Shown here piece by piece: positions 24,483-33,275 of a DNA stretch of 50,179 nucleotides. Each line of letters begins with the position of its first letter. The first letter of the stretch is position 1. The notes beneath the pieces are model-generated. The model made no database searches. It saw only the letters and a program-made list of their open reading frames with translations, and was not told the DNA's origin. The stretch is from Clostridia bacterium. Lineage in GTDB: Bacteria > Bacillota > Clostridia > Oscillospirales > CAG-272. The position numbers and the translations under genes are program-made. The DNA lies in contig JAFQMO010000162.1 in the NCBI GenBank assembly GCA_017414385.1, positions 1 to 50,179 on the forward strand, given 5' to 3'.

Positions 24483-25406
24483 TTACACGACCAAGCCCTC
24501 TGTCTCATCCAAGCCAAGCAGGATGTTCATATTCTGAATTGCCGAACCGGAAGCGCCCTTTCCAAGATTATCGTACCGCGCAGTAAGCAAAATACGGTCA
24601 TCGTTTCCATAAACGGAAACCTCCATATCATCTCTTCCGGAAAACGCTGCTGCGGAAAGAAATCCGTTTTCATCGGCAGCATCACGGTATGAGACCAATC
24701 CTTCCCGATAGATGTCCTGATAAATACGCTTGATCTCCTCCGCAGTACCGTTGACCATATCTGCGGAAAGCATCACAGTGACCTCCATACCCGAATAAAA
24801 ATCTCCAACGATCGGACAGAACAACGGTGCATTTTTCAGTCCGCTGATCGCCTGCATTTCACGCAGATGCTTGTGCTGCTGCGTTAATCCGTATTGACGG
24901 GGCGCAGACAACAGCACATCACGCGTCTCTGCCTCATATGCAGCAATCATGCTCTTTCCTCCGCCCGAATAGCCGGTCAGCGAATGACAGAAGCAGGTCG
25001 TATCTGCGGATAGCAGACCTGCGGATACCAACGGCGCCGTCAACGCAATAAATCCGCTGGCATGACAACCGGGATTTGCGATCCTCTTTGATTTGACGAT
25101 CTCCTCACGTTTGCCCGGTAATTCTGGAAAACCATATATCCATCCAGGAGCACACCGATGTGCAGTAGATGTATCGATAATCGCCGTATCGCCCCCCTCT
25201 GCCAACGCGACCGCTTCTATAGCAGCCGCATCCGGAAGACACAGAAAAGCAATATCGGCATCGGCAAGTGCTTGTGCACGCGCCGCAGGATCCTTACGTA
25301 TTTCCTCAGGCAACCGAATCAGCGAAAGATCCTTTCTTTTGGCAAGTCTTTCGTAGATACGCAGTCCTGTCGTTCCGGCACTACCATCAATAAATATTTT
25401 CGTCAT
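24483..25406 (-). CDS. argC: N-acetyl-gamma-glutamyl-phosphate reductase, short type
   Basis: A 307-residue type-2 ArgC that reduces N-acetylglutamyl phosphate to the semialdehyde with NADPH. The N-terminus IDGSAGTTGLRI is the dinucleotide site, and the catalytic cysteine is in ANPGCHASGF. The protein is shorter than the 340-350-residue type-1 enzyme, as expected for this subgroup. It is the first gene of the arg unit and has a consensus promoter (25458-25486) and a candidate ArgR box upstream. Confidence 0.95.
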   Translation of the reverse strand: MTKIFIDGSAGTTGLRIYERLAKRKDLSLIRLPEEIRKDPAARAQALADADIAFLCLPDAAAIEAVALAEGGDTAIIDTSTAHRCAPGWIYGFPELPGKREEIVKSKRIANPGCHASGFIALTAPLVSAGLLSADTTCFCHSLTGYSGGGKSMIAAYEAETRDVLLSAPRQYGLTQQHKHLREMQAISGLKNAPLFCPIVGDFYSGMEVTVMLSADMVNGTAEEIKRIYQDIYREGLVSYRDAADENGFLSAAAFSGRDDMEVSVYGNDDRILLTARYDNLGKGASGSAIQNMNILLGLDETEGLVV

Positions 25407-25420
25407 GTTCTTCTCCGTAT

Positions 25421-25434
25421 TTTATATTTATGCA
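25421..25434 (-). promoter_or_regulatory. Candidate ArgR (ARG box) half-site
   Basis: On the minus strand TGCATAAATATAAA matches TGNATWWWWATNCA with one mismatch. It lies just downstream of the argC -10, a normal position for arginine-dependent repression, but only one box is seen. Confidence 0.35.
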
Positions 25435-25457
25435 TTATTTTTTTGAAATATGCGTAT

Positions 25458-25486
25458 ATTATATATCATATCTCGCATAATGTCAA
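25458..25486 (-). promoter_or_regulatory. Consensus promoter of the argCJBD operon
   Basis: On the minus strand TTGACA (25481-25486) and TATAAT (25458-25463) are separated by 17 bp, about 50 nt before argC. Confidence 0.9.
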
Positions 25487-25510
25487 TAGGATTTCGAATT
25501 TTTATACATT

Positions 25511-26749
25511 TTATTGCTCGTTATCCGTATTTTTCTGCATCAACGATTCGAAGACCTGCATTTCCTCTCGATTACCGAATTTGCGTTCTGTCAACCGATC
25601 TGCATACGCATTACACAGGGAAGGATGATCAAGCAGCTTTTTCACGCCCTGATAAATCCCCTCCACACTGATATCACAGATCTCGCCAAGCAATCCATCC
25701 TCAAGCTGTTCTTTTGCAGAAAGATAGTTCGTCGTCAGAATGGTCTTATAGAGGATTTTCGCCTCCTCAACCGCGATCGGCTTTCCTTCGTGACGCGAGG
25801 GTTGTGCATAGATATAACAGTCTCTCATATACGTATACGGATTCGGAGTTGTACCGAGGAGGATCAGCATATCCGCAACCTGATATTGTACCGCCATCAC
25901 TTGCAGCGCATCCACATCCGCTTCATCGCCGCCTCCAACCACATACCACCGCACATCGTTGTATCCGTTTGCGCGTAATTTTGCCAAAACCTCTACAACC
26001 ATGTCATAGCCCTTTTGAGCCGCAATTCTGCCAACGGTCAGAATCCGTTTACCGTGGAAGAACAGATCGGGATACGACTCCCCCTTCATTGCCATGTCCC
26101 ATATCAGCTTCGGATCGCAGATATTTTCCATACAGACGATCTTATTGGAGATCTGCGGAAAATGTGCCCGCAAGGATTCCTCGATCGGCTTGGAAACGGT
26201 AACAACGGCATCGCATGCAGAAAACGCAGGCAAATATAGCGAATCGTCACGCTGAGGCTTTGTGTAATCAAAATGAAGCCAAGCGATCTTTTTCTTCGCA
26301 TTGACGTGATCCAACATATAGAACATCGTCTTATCGCCCCAATAGGCAACCGCACAGTCATATTCGCCGTCAAGATCGGGGAAATGGCGTGACAGCCGAC
26401 ACCACATGCCCATCGCATAATCGGAACGGTTTTTCGGGAAGACCGTCATTTTCAACACAAATGGCAAAATTTCAAAAAGGAGCTTCGGATTCTTCTTGAC
26501 CATCGTGTTCCAGATCACCTTCATTGCATTGCCGCCGTTCAAGGTAAACATCTCCGCGTAATCTGTCATTTCGATCACACGAATCTGCGGGGGGATCATA
26601 GGCAGAAACAGACCCTCTTTTTTTGCAAGCAGCAACGTAACATCGTATTTATCGTAATCAAGACAGGAAGCAAAAGACAAAAAAGACTTCTCTGTTCCTG
26701 CAGGATACATCGTGATTCCAATGATCAGCAATTTGGTTTTCTTATCCAT
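25511..26749 (-). CDS. Family 4-type glycosyltransferase
   Basis: A 412-residue GT-B glycosyltransferase. The N-terminal Rossmann domain opens with KLLIIGITMYPAGTEKS. The C-terminal donor-binding domain contains ILTVGRIAAQKGYD, LLGTTPNPYTYM and the GT4 Glu-x7-Glu-type element in RHEGKPIAVEEA, where the two acidic residues hold the nucleotide sugar. It should transfer a sugar to a surface polysaccharide, lipid or protein at the inner face of the membrane. The start at 26749 has AGGAG seven bases upstream. It lies 36 nt after the GHL10-amidase gene on the same strand and is likely co-transcribed, hinting at an envelope role. Donor and acceptor are unknown. Confidence 0.82.
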   Translation of the reverse strand: MDKKTKLLIIGITMYPAGTEKSFLSFASCLDYDKYDVTLLLAKKEGLFLPMIPPQIRVIEMTDYAEMFTLNGGNAMKVIWNTMVKKNPKLLFEILPFVLKMTVFPKNRSDYAMGMWCRLSRHFPDLDGEYDCAVAYWGDKTMFYMLDHVNAKKKIAWLHFDYTKPQRDDSLYLPAFSACDAVVTVSKPIEESLRAHFPQISNKIVCMENICDPKLIWDMAMKGESYPDLFFHGKRILTVGRIAAQKGYDMVVEVLAKLRANGYNDVRWYVVGGGDEADVDALQVMAVQYQVADMLILLGTTPNPYTYMRDCYIYAQPSRHEGKPIAVEEAKILYKTILTTNYLSAKEQLEDGLLGEICDISVEGIYQGVKKLLDHPSLCNAYADRLTERKFGNREEMQVFESLMQKNTDNEQ

Positions 26750-26785
26750 GTGTTTCTCCTTTTCATATTCCATCGGATGATACGA

Positions 26786-29700
26786 TCACTCTTGTGTTGC
26801 GTACCATGCAAGAATTCCGTCACAGATCGCACGCGCAGTCTTTTCATATCCGTCAGGTGCCATCAGCACCTCAAATTCCTCCGGATACGTAACAAAGCCG
26901 ATCTCGACAAGTGCCGCCGGGAATTTATAATTACGAAGCATCGCAAGCCTTTGCTTTGTCGTATCACGCTTATAACGCCCAAGCGCATCTGCAATTTGCT
27001 CAGCAATACAATCTGCCAAGGAACGGCCGCTTTCCGTCCAATAAAGTCCAACCACACCGCGGATATGCGAAATATCCGTTCCCTGCGACATTGCGTTCTG
27101 ATGCACTGACACAAGCAGATCGGGGCAGATCTCATCAATCATATCCATGCGTGTATAGATGTCCAGCGTTGTATCATCGCTGCGCAGCAGGATCACCTCG
27201 GCGCCAAGCTTCTCCAGCATTTCTGCCGTCAACAAAATGATCGCCAGATTGCAATCCTTTTCTTTCTGTCCGAGATGTGAGCCCGGTGTTGCTGTTCCTG
27301 TATCGGTTCCGCCATGTCCCGCGTCCAAAACGATGCGTTTTCCAAGCAGCGGCTTCTCACATTCGAGATCAACACCCCTCGGGTTTCGAAGCGTAATGAT
27401 CACTGCTCCCTCCTCATAGGAAACGGTAAATCCGTAGAACCGATCTCTTTCCAAAAGCGAAAAGGTATAGGTCACCGCAGAGGTCATCTGTTCTCCGCGT
27501 TGGGACAATGTCACCGCGTTTTCAAACAACGGGTTCTGAATAAGCGTGACCGCTTTGTCAGTATCCGATGTACAACGACTCTGATACAGTATAACCGAAA
27601 ATGCGGTATTTTCTTTCACACAGTGGACCGGAGGTGTTCCGGTCGAGGGGATTCGGATGCGTGTTTCTTCAGGTGTAACACGATCCACCGTCGGCACACC
27701 AACTGACGCGGCATTGACAGTCTGCATATCCACAGAGATTGAAGCAGCATCCAGATATGCATCAGCATCACCGATCGTTATAAGCGCAAAGCCGTTACGA
27801 ATCTCCTTGGCAAGTGTTCTCATTCCTGCAGATACGGGAATGTAATCATCGTAATACCAGCTTGTCGGCGATACCTTGAGTGAGGTACCGTTCTCCTCAA
27901 CACGTACCGGAATCTGTGTCTGATGTCCAACAGCATAAATCGATGCACCGTCAAGATGTACACTTTCCGTTCCGTATACAGCAGAAAACCGTACAACACC
28001 GCAATCAAGAACCGTTCCATCTGCGGTCTGCGGCAGGGAAACCGTTGTTTTATACACCGCCATTCCATCCTTCAAGGTCTCAACCTTTTTCAGTGATACC
28101 TGTTTGTCTCCAATCACAGCAGACACCGCGGCGCCCTCCGTTGCTGTTACGGAAATTTCCAGCCCCTCATCCCACGGAATCGCAGTCAATACTGCCGGCT
28201 GCGGAGAATGCAGTTCCAAGCGAATCGGTTCTTCCGTCTGGGTTTCGCGGTCCGTTGTTGTATCTCCGGGATCCTGCGGCGGATAACGTCCCTTCCAAAC
28301 CGTATGCAGATAGGTTTCTCCGTTTTGCTCAAACACAAAGGTGTTTTCACCTGCATCAAGCGTGCGATAAAAGGTAAAATACCCACTCCGCGTACGGGAA
28401 ACCGGCTGTCCGTCACAATAGAGCGGATCCTGCGGATCGCTCTGTCCCATCAAAAAGGTGCCGTCCTCATCGAATCGGGTATTGTTTTTTGGCAGATTGA
28501 GTGTAATAAAGGAAGTTGTCTGATCTGTCACGGCTTCCTTCTCATAATATAAAATATTTTCCTCGCATACAGAACGGATCTCATCCGTTACACCAAGTGT
28601 GTTTTCCTTCAATTGCGGATATCCGTAAAAAAGGCTGCCGCGGTACGAGATCTCTGCCCGCGCAAACACAATCTGATTCCGCATTTCATTCGGATTGCTC
28701 CAATTCTCATAATCGTAGATTGCATGAGAGATCAAAAGGTCTGTTCCGTAAGCATCGCACTGTGCATTCCAAAAGCGGACCAGCGTATCGTAGCGCGCTA
28801 CCTTGGTCGAAAACTGCCAATAGATCTGCGGCGCAAGGAAATCAATATATCCGCCCTTCATCCAGGCAATCGCATCACAGTATATTGCATCATATGCTTC
28901 CATTCCGCCGGTATCGCTTCCGCCATTTGTTCCGTCATCATTCTGCCAGATGCCAAACGGTGCAACACCAAAACGGATATAGTCGGATACACCCTTTACC
29001 GTGTTGTAGCACAGCTCGATCATGGCATTGACGCTTTCTCTTCGAAAATCCGCAATCGATGCCGATGTCAACCCATATTTTTCGTAGGTTCCTGTATCAT
29101 CGATCGATAAAACCTCGCCGTTTTCATCAACAACAGGATACGGATAAAAATAATCATCAAAGATGACACCCGAGACAGGATAGTTCTCACAAATCTCTTC
29201 AACACCTGCTGCGACCAGCGCCCGAACCTCGGGAATTCCCACATCAAAGTAGACGGCATTTTTATATGTAAAGGTCCATTCCGGGTGCAAAGCTGCCGGA
29301 TTGTCTGAAGAAAGGGTATCAAGAGATTGTCCGCTGACCGTCACACGAAGCGGATTGATCCATGCATAGACCGCAAGTGTCTCCTCCTCGTCTGTTGAAC
29401 GTGCGATTTCGCAAAGATATGCCAAAGGATCAAATTCTTCATCCGCGGCTTCTCCCTGCGTTCCCGATAAATAAGCCGATGAGGGGAAAAGGTTGGAATC
29501 GTACAATGCGTCTGCACAAGGACGCACCTGCAGACACACAGTATTCAAATTTGCATCGCGTGCCACCCGTACGATTTCGTCAAGCTCGGTGCGCATTTGT
29601 TCGGCAGAAAGTCCGGGTGCGGACGGGAACGTGATGTTCATCACAGAAGGGACCCAAATACCGCGGACCTCTCTGTTCGGGTCGAGCATCGCGCCGGTCC

Positions 29701-29860
29701 GAACACTGACAGTCTCGGGCTGCATCGGAAGAACCGACATCGGTCCTCTTTTATTTTCCGGAGAAACAATCATTAAAATACCAATGATCAAAAGCACCGT
29801 AAACAGACATACAAATACGGCAACGCTCAAAAAGCGACCGTGTTTTTTCAAACCGTTCAA
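26786..29860 (-). CDS. Membrane-anchored GHL10 (DigH-like) glycosidase fused to N-acetylmuramoyl-L-alanine amidase
   Basis: A 1,024-residue extracytoplasmic protein. Residues about 12-33 form a signal anchor. Residues about 65-400 are a GHL10 (DUF187) glycoside-hydrolase-like barrel, opening with EVRGIWVPS and containing GVIFDDYFYPYP. A beta-rich middle region follows (about 450-830). The C-terminus (838-1024) is a complete Amidase_3 domain: DAGHGG (His849), Glu867, SVHQNA (His920) and catalytic Glu986 in ALVEIGF. The amidase should strip stem peptides from peptidoglycan, and E. coli DigH of the GHL10 family cleaves the resulting denuded glycans. The start is TTG at 29860, correctly spaced from GGAGG; an ATG at 29865 runs into a stop after two codons. 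Confidence 0.9.
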   Translation of the reverse strand: MNGLKKHGRFLSVAVFVCLFTVLLIIGILMIVSPENKRGPMSVLPMQPETVSVRTGAMLDPNREVRGIWVPSVMNITFPSAPGLSAEQMRTELDEIVRVARDANLNTVCLQVRPCADALYDSNLFPSSAYLSGTQGEAADEEFDPLAYLCEIARSTDEEETLAVYAWINPLRVTVSGQSLDTLSSDNPAALHPEWTFTYKNAVYFDVGIPEVRALVAAGVEEICENYPVSGVIFDDYFYPYPVVDENGEVLSIDDTGTYEKYGLTSASIADFRRESVNAMIELCYNTVKGVSDYIRFGVAPFGIWQNDDGTNGGSDTGGMEAYDAIYCDAIAWMKGGYIDFLAPQIYWQFSTKVARYDTLVRFWNAQCDAYGTDLLISHAIYDYENWSNPNEMRNQIVFARAEISYRGSLFYGYPQLKENTLGVTDEIRSVCEENILYYEKEAVTDQTTSFITLNLPKNNTRFDEDGTFLMGQSDPQDPLYCDGQPVSRTRSGYFTFYRTLDAGENTFVFEQNGETYLHTVWKGRYPPQDPGDTTTDRETQTEEPIRLELHSPQPAVLTAIPWDEGLEISVTATEGAAVSAVIGDKQVSLKKVETLKDGMAVYKTTVSLPQTADGTVLDCGVVRFSAVYGTESVHLDGASIYAVGHQTQIPVRVEENGTSLKVSPTSWYYDDYIPVSAGMRTLAKEIRNGFALITIGDADAYLDAASISVDMQTVNAASVGVPTVDRVTPEETRIRIPSTGTPPVHCVKENTAFSVILYQSRCTSDTDKAVTLIQNPLFENAVTLSQRGEQMTSAVTYTFSLLERDRFYGFTVSYEEGAVIITLRNPRGVDLECEKPLLGKRIVLDAGHGGTDTGTATPGSHLGQKEKDCNLAIILLTAEMLEKLGAEVILLRSDDTTLDIYTRMDMIDEICPDLLVSVHQNAMSQGTDISHIRGVVGLYWTESGRSLADCIAEQIADALGRYKRDTTKQRLAMLRNYKFPAALVEIGFVTYPEEFEVLMAPDGYEKTARAICDGILAWYATQE

Positions 29861-29893
29861 TCCATTCCCCTCCTTCCACCATATATCTACATT

Positions 29894-29922
29894 ATTATAT
29901 CAAACATTCTGAAAAAAAGCAA
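29894..29922 (-). promoter_or_regulatory. Promoter of the GHL10-amidase gene
   Basis: On the minus strand TTGCTT (29917-29922), a 17-bp spacer and TATAAT (29894-29899) preceded by TGA, an extended -10. Confidence 0.75.
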
Positions 29923-30129
29923 TATTTTCAACTGATTTTCTCCCAACACATTATCCTCTCCCCGCAAAACCAAGCGATCTCCTGATGAACACGCGCGAAG
30001 ATATTTTTGTGAGCCGTACTGTCCGTCAAATATCTAGGCCCCTCCGTCCATACACAATGTATGCTTCAAAGAAACAACAGGAAAATATACGAAAATCCTG
30101 AAAAATTTTCACAAAATTTCAAAATCCTC

Positions 30130-30158
30130 TTGACGAAATCCCTCTTGCGGGGTATAAT
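30130..30158 (+). promoter_or_regulatory. Promoter of the TIM-barrel isomerase gene
   Basis: TTGACG (30130-30135), a 17-bp spacer and TATAAT (30153-30158). The predicted leader is about 170 nt. Confidence 0.85.
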
Positions 30159-30335
30159 CATTATGGCGGTATTTGTGTTTTTCGATATTCATTTCCAAAA
30201 ACAAGATATCCCTACGATACGGGGGATTGGGATCACTCGTATGGTGACATCGCACCAACAAAAGAATGAAAACCATTCTTTTCATAAATTGCGGTGTCAA
30301 AAAGATAAAATATTCAAAAGGTCAGGTAATATGTT

Positions 30336-31130
30336 ATGATGAAACTTGGTATGATCAACAATTATCCCACAAAAGAGTCTCTCGAATATGTCAAGGGTCT
30401 CGGACTGTCGTTCATTGAAATCTGCAACAATGACAATGACGAATCTGTCAATTTCCACAAGAACGTTGCCAAATATGCCGCAGACTGTAAGGAAGCCGGT
30501 CTGTCCTTCGGTTCTATCGGCCGTTGGAATTCCGAGATGAATGTCGGAGGAAAAATCAACGAGGCTGAGTTCGAGATCGTTGCTACAAACCTTCGTGATG
30601 CAATCGAATACAACTGCCCCACATTTGTTTGCGGATGTAATTATGACGACTCGATCTCCCTTTTCAAGAATTATTCCGCTGCCATTGAAATTTTCGGAAG
30701 ACTTCTTGATATTGCAAAAGGATCCAATACCAAGGTAGCCACCTACAACTGTGATTGGAACAATTTTGTCAACAACATGGATGTGTGGAAGGTCACTCAT
30801 ACCGAATTGCCTGACCTCATGATCAAGTTTGATGCATCCCACAGCTATCATGCCGGCCGTGACTACTTGCGCGAGGTCTCCGATTGGGGCGACCGCTTCG
30901 CTCATATCCATATCAAGGGTGCTGTAAATACAAACGGAAGATTCGTTGATGATCCCCCCGCAGGCATGGACGACCTCAAGTGGCCCTCCATTTTTGCCGC
31001 ACTTTATTCGCGCGGATATGACGGATGTCTTTCTCTTGAGCCTCACTCCGATGCATGGGCATTCGATACCGAGCGCGGTAAAGCAGGTGTTCGTTTCACT
31101 GTTGACTATATTAAGAATTATATCATGTAA
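30336..31130 (+). CDS. Sugar phosphate isomerase/epimerase-like TIM-barrel protein
   Basis: A 264-residue protein of the xylose-isomerase-like (AP endonuclease 2) TIM-barrel superfamily. Conserved pieces include FIEICNN near the N-terminus, KFDASHSYHAG in the middle, HIHIKGA and LSLEPHSD near the C-terminus; these supply the acidic and histidine ligands of the divalent metal site. Members isomerise or epimerise sugars and polyols, but the substrate cannot be deduced here. AAAAGGT/AGGT stands before the double ATG at 30336/30339. It has its own promoter and leader, and is 105 nt upstream of the decarboxylase genes, which probably have a separate promoter. Cytosolic, no signal. Confidence 0.8.
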   Translation: MMKLGMINNYPTKESLEYVKGLGLSFIEICNNDNDESVNFHKNVAKYAADCKEAGLSFGSIGRWNSEMNVGGKINEAEFEIVATNLRDAIEYNCPTFVCGCNYDDSISLFKNYSAAIEIFGRLLDIAKGSNTKVATYNCDWNNFVNNMDVWKVTHTELPDLMIKFDASHSYHAGRDYLREVSDWGDRFAHIHIKGAVNTNGRFVDDPPAGMDDLKWPSIFAALYSRGYDGCLSLEPHSDAWAFDTERGKAGVRFTVDYIKNYIM

Positions 31131-31142
31131 TGATTGTATGCA

Positions 31143-31176
31143 ATTGATTGAATCAATATCTGCAGCATAATACTAT
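31143..31176 (+). promoter_or_regulatory. Candidate promoter with 15-bp palindrome before the oxaloacetate decarboxylase genes
   Basis: ATTGATTGAATCAAT (31143-31157) is a perfect odd-length palindrome. Possible promoters overlap it: TTGAAT (31148-31153)-N17-TACTAT (31171-31176), or TTGATT (31144-31149)-N16-CATAAT (31166-31171). The palindrome would cover the -35, as an operator does. Confidence 0.4.
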
Positions 31177-31235
31177 TACTATATCCGATACCATTTATTG
31201 TAATTATAAATCTCAAGCAAAAAGGATGTGAATCT

Positions 31236-31559
31236 ATGAACCTTCTGTCAACTGTCATGGCAGCCGAAACCCCGATCAACAATGCGTTTGTTGTCGCAAT
31301 GGGCATAGGAACCGTTTTTGTTGGATTGATCTGTATCATTATCCTGATCAAGCTCGTATCGCTCTTCTTGGGAAATACCGAGAACAAAACCGAATCCCCC
31401 GCTCCTGTTGCCAAGCAAACCCCTGCTCAGGCTCCCGCTGCTGCTCCCGCAGTAATTGAAAACCGCGCGGAAATCATTGCTGCTGTTTGCGCTGCTGCTG
31501 CTGAAGAGCTCGGAACCGATGTATCGGCGCTCCGTGTTGTTTCCTTCAAAAAACTTTGA
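31236..31559 (+). CDS. OadG/MmdD-like small membrane subunit of a Na+ pump decarboxylase
   Basis: A 107-residue protein with one transmembrane helix (about residues 17-45), an Ala/Pro-rich linker and a short C-terminal domain (ENRAEIIAAVCAAAAEELG...). This is the layout of the gamma/delta subunit of oxaloacetate, methylmalonyl-CoA and glutaconyl-CoA decarboxylases, which anchors the soluble carboxyltransferase and biotin carrier to the membrane beta subunit. AAAGGATG precedes the ATG. It is the first of four consecutive decarboxylase genes, 38 nt before the biotin carrier gene. Confidence 0.85.
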   Translation: MNLLSTVMAAETPINNAFVVAMGIGTVFVGLICIIILIKLVSLFLGNTENKTESPAPVAKQTPAQAPAAAPAVIENRAEIIAAVCAAAAEELGTDVSALRVVSFKKL

Positions 31560-31597
31560 TATGAAATCCGAAAATAAAAAAAAGAGAGGTCAAAATA

Positions 31598-31978
31598 ATG
31601 AAAGCGTATAAGGTCACCGTTAACGGTAATGTTTATGAAATCACCCTCGAGGTTATCGACAAAGCAGACATCAAGGCAGCTCCGGCACCCGCCGCAGCTC
31701 CGGCTGAGCCCGCTCCTGCCCCTGCTGCTCCCGTTGCTGCTCCCGCTGCAGCTCCTGCTGCAGGCGCAACAACAGTCAGCGCGCCCATGCCCGGAACCAT
31801 CCTGAAGGTCAATGTTGCTGCAGGTCAGGCAATCAAGCGCGGCGATGTCCTCATGATCCTGGAAGCGATGAAGATGGAGAACGAGATCGTTGCTCCCGTT
31901 GATGGCACTGTTGCAGCCGTTTCTGTTAACGCAGGCGCTACCGTCGAATCCGGTACAGTCCTCTGCTCTATCAACTGA
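31598..31978 (+). CDS. Biotin carboxyl carrier protein of the Na+ pump decarboxylase
   Basis: A 126-residue carrier. After a short N-terminal domain and an Ala/Pro linker (about 28-57), which lets the carrier swing, comes a lipoyl/biotinyl domain with the biotinylation motif EAMKMEN (Lys92). Carboxybiotin made at the carboxyltransferase moves to the membrane beta subunit for decarboxylation coupled to Na+ export. In Klebsiella-type oxaloacetate decarboxylase this domain is fused to the alpha subunit; here it is a separate gene, as in methylmalonyl-CoA decarboxylase. The beta subunit ATG lies 20 nt downstream. Confidence 0.93.
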   Translation: MKAYKVTVNGNVYEITLEVIDKADIKAAPAPAAAPAEPAPAPAAPVAAPAAAPAAGATTVSAPMPGTILKVNVAAGQAIKRGDVLMILEAMKMENEIVAPVDGTVAAVSVNAGATVESGTVLCSIN

Positions 31979-31997
31979 TTCCGTCGGAGGCATTAAA

Positions 31998-33197
31998 ATG
32001 GATGCATTTTTGAATTTCATTGAACAAACGGGATTTTACCAGGTATTCTCCAATTTCGGAATGAGCTGGGGTAACCTTGTCATGATCCTGATTTCGCTGC
32101 TGCTGCTCTACCTTGCAATCGTCAAGCAGTTTGAACCGCTCCTTTTGCTCGGTATTGCCTTCGGTATGCTTCTGACCAATCTTCCGGGCACAGGCATGTA
32201 CCACGCAGAGCTTTGGACGAATTTCATGACAGAAGGTCATGCCGACTTCCACAGCTACGGAAAGATCCTCGCCGAGGGTGGTCTGCTCGATATTCTGTAT
32301 ATCGGTGTTAAGACTTGCGTGTACCCCTGTTTGATCTTCATCGGTATCGGTGCAATGACAGACTTTGCTCCCCTGATTGCCAATCCCAAGAGTCTTCTGC
32401 TCGGTGCCGCAGCACAGATCGGTATTTTTGTTACATTCATCGGTTGTATATTTCTCGGATTCCCGCAGGCTGCCGCTGCTTCCATCGGTATCATCGGCGG
32501 TGCTGACGGCCCCACTGCGATCTATACAACATCCATCCTTTACCCCGATCTGCTTGGTCCGATCGCAGTTGCAGCGTATTCCTACATGGCGCTCGTTCCT
32601 GTCATTCAGCCGCCGATTATGAAGCTTCTCACAACAAAAGAAGAGCGTATGATCCGCATGGACTCGCTGCGTACCGTATCCAAGACGGAGAAGATCGTGT
32701 TCCCGATCATCGTTACCATTTTTGTTGCATTCCTGGTTCCCTCTGCAACACCGCTTGTCGGATGTCTCATGCTCGGTAACCTTTGGAAGGAATCCGGTGT
32801 ATGTGAGCGTCTGTGTAAGACTGCACAGAATGAGCTTATGAACATCGTTACCATCTTCCTCGGTATTTCGGTCGGTGCAACCACTACCGCTGCCTCCTTC
32901 TTGAACCTTGAGACACTGAAGATCATCGTCATGGGTGTCGTTGCGTTCGGTATCGGTACTGCCAGCGGTGTTCTGCTTGCAAAGCTGATCAACGTGCTTA
33001 CCCCCAAGAACAAGATCAATCCCCTCATCGGCTCTGCAGGTGTTTCCGCGGTTCCGATGGCAGCCCGTGTTTCTCAGAAGGTCGGTCAGGAAAACGATCC
33101 TACCAATTTTCTTCTCATGCACGCAATGGGTCCGAACGTTGCAGGCGTTATCGGTTCTGCAATCGCTGCCGGCGTTCTGATCGCCCTGTTTGGTTAA
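31998..33197 (+). CDS. oadB: Na+-translocating decarboxylase beta subunit
   Basis: A 399-residue polytopic membrane protein that decarboxylates carboxybiotin and pumps Na+ out. The signature [14 protein letters not shown] holds the essential aspartate (Asp170); [12 protein letters not shown] before it and the C-terminal [17 protein letters not shown] region are also characteristic. The start at 31998 is set by CGGAGG seven bases upstream. The family is shared by oxaloacetate, methylmalonyl-CoA and glutaconyl-CoA decarboxylases; the alpha subunit next door points to oxaloacetate. The pump may run in either direction depending on the Na+ gradient. Confidence 0.93.
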   Translation: MDAFLNFIEQTGFYQVFSNFGMSWGNLVMILISLLLLYLAIVKQFEPLLLLGIAFGMLLTNLPGTGMYHAELWTNFMTEGHADFHSYGKILAEGGLLDILYIGVKTCVYPCLIFIGIGAMTDFAPLIANPKSLLLGAAAQIGIFVTFIGCIFLGFPQAAAASIGIIGGADGPTAIYTTSILYPDLLGPIAVAAYSYMALVPVIQPPIMKLLTTKEERMIRMDSLRTVSKTEKIVFPIIVTIFVAFLVPSATPLVGCLMLGNLWKESGVCERLCKTAQNELMNIVTIFLGISVGATTTAASFLNLETLKIIVMGVVAFGIGTASGVLLAKLINVLTPKNKINPLIGSAGVSAVPMAARVSQKVGQENDPTNFLLMHAMGPNVAGVIGSAIAAGVLIALFG

Positions 33198-33275
33198 TTT
33201 GTGAGATAGGGTAAAACCATCCGTATTTCATTCCCTGTATCGCACTTTCATTTTTCAAGAAAGGAATTTATATAA

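Larger units (their letters stand above)
29861..30335. other. Divergent intergenic region of 475 bp
   Basis: It holds the minus-strand promoter of the GHL10-amidase gene (29894-29922), the plus-strand promoter of the isomerase gene (30130-30158) and a 170-nt leader with several possible hairpins. Between them, 29930-30120, an 8-bp inverted repeat AGATATTT/AAATATCT with a long loop is the only structure noticed. Confidence 0.5.

Noticed and set aside
30061..30339. 92-codon frame in the region before the isomerase gene
   Set aside because: It contains a consensus promoter (30130-30158) and overlaps the isomerase start; no ribosome site and no similarity.
31598..31978. Methylmalonyl-CoA decarboxylase as the identity of the Na+ pump
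   Set aside because: The small subunits would fit, but the carboxyltransferase is of the oxaloacetate/pyruvate carboxylase type with an HMG-CoA-lyase-like barrel, not the acyl-CoA carboxylase type.
31971..33122. 383-codon minus-strand frame opposite the decarboxylase beta gene
   Set aside because: Antisense shadow; highly charged, low-complexity translation, while the plus strand encodes a complete membrane subunit.
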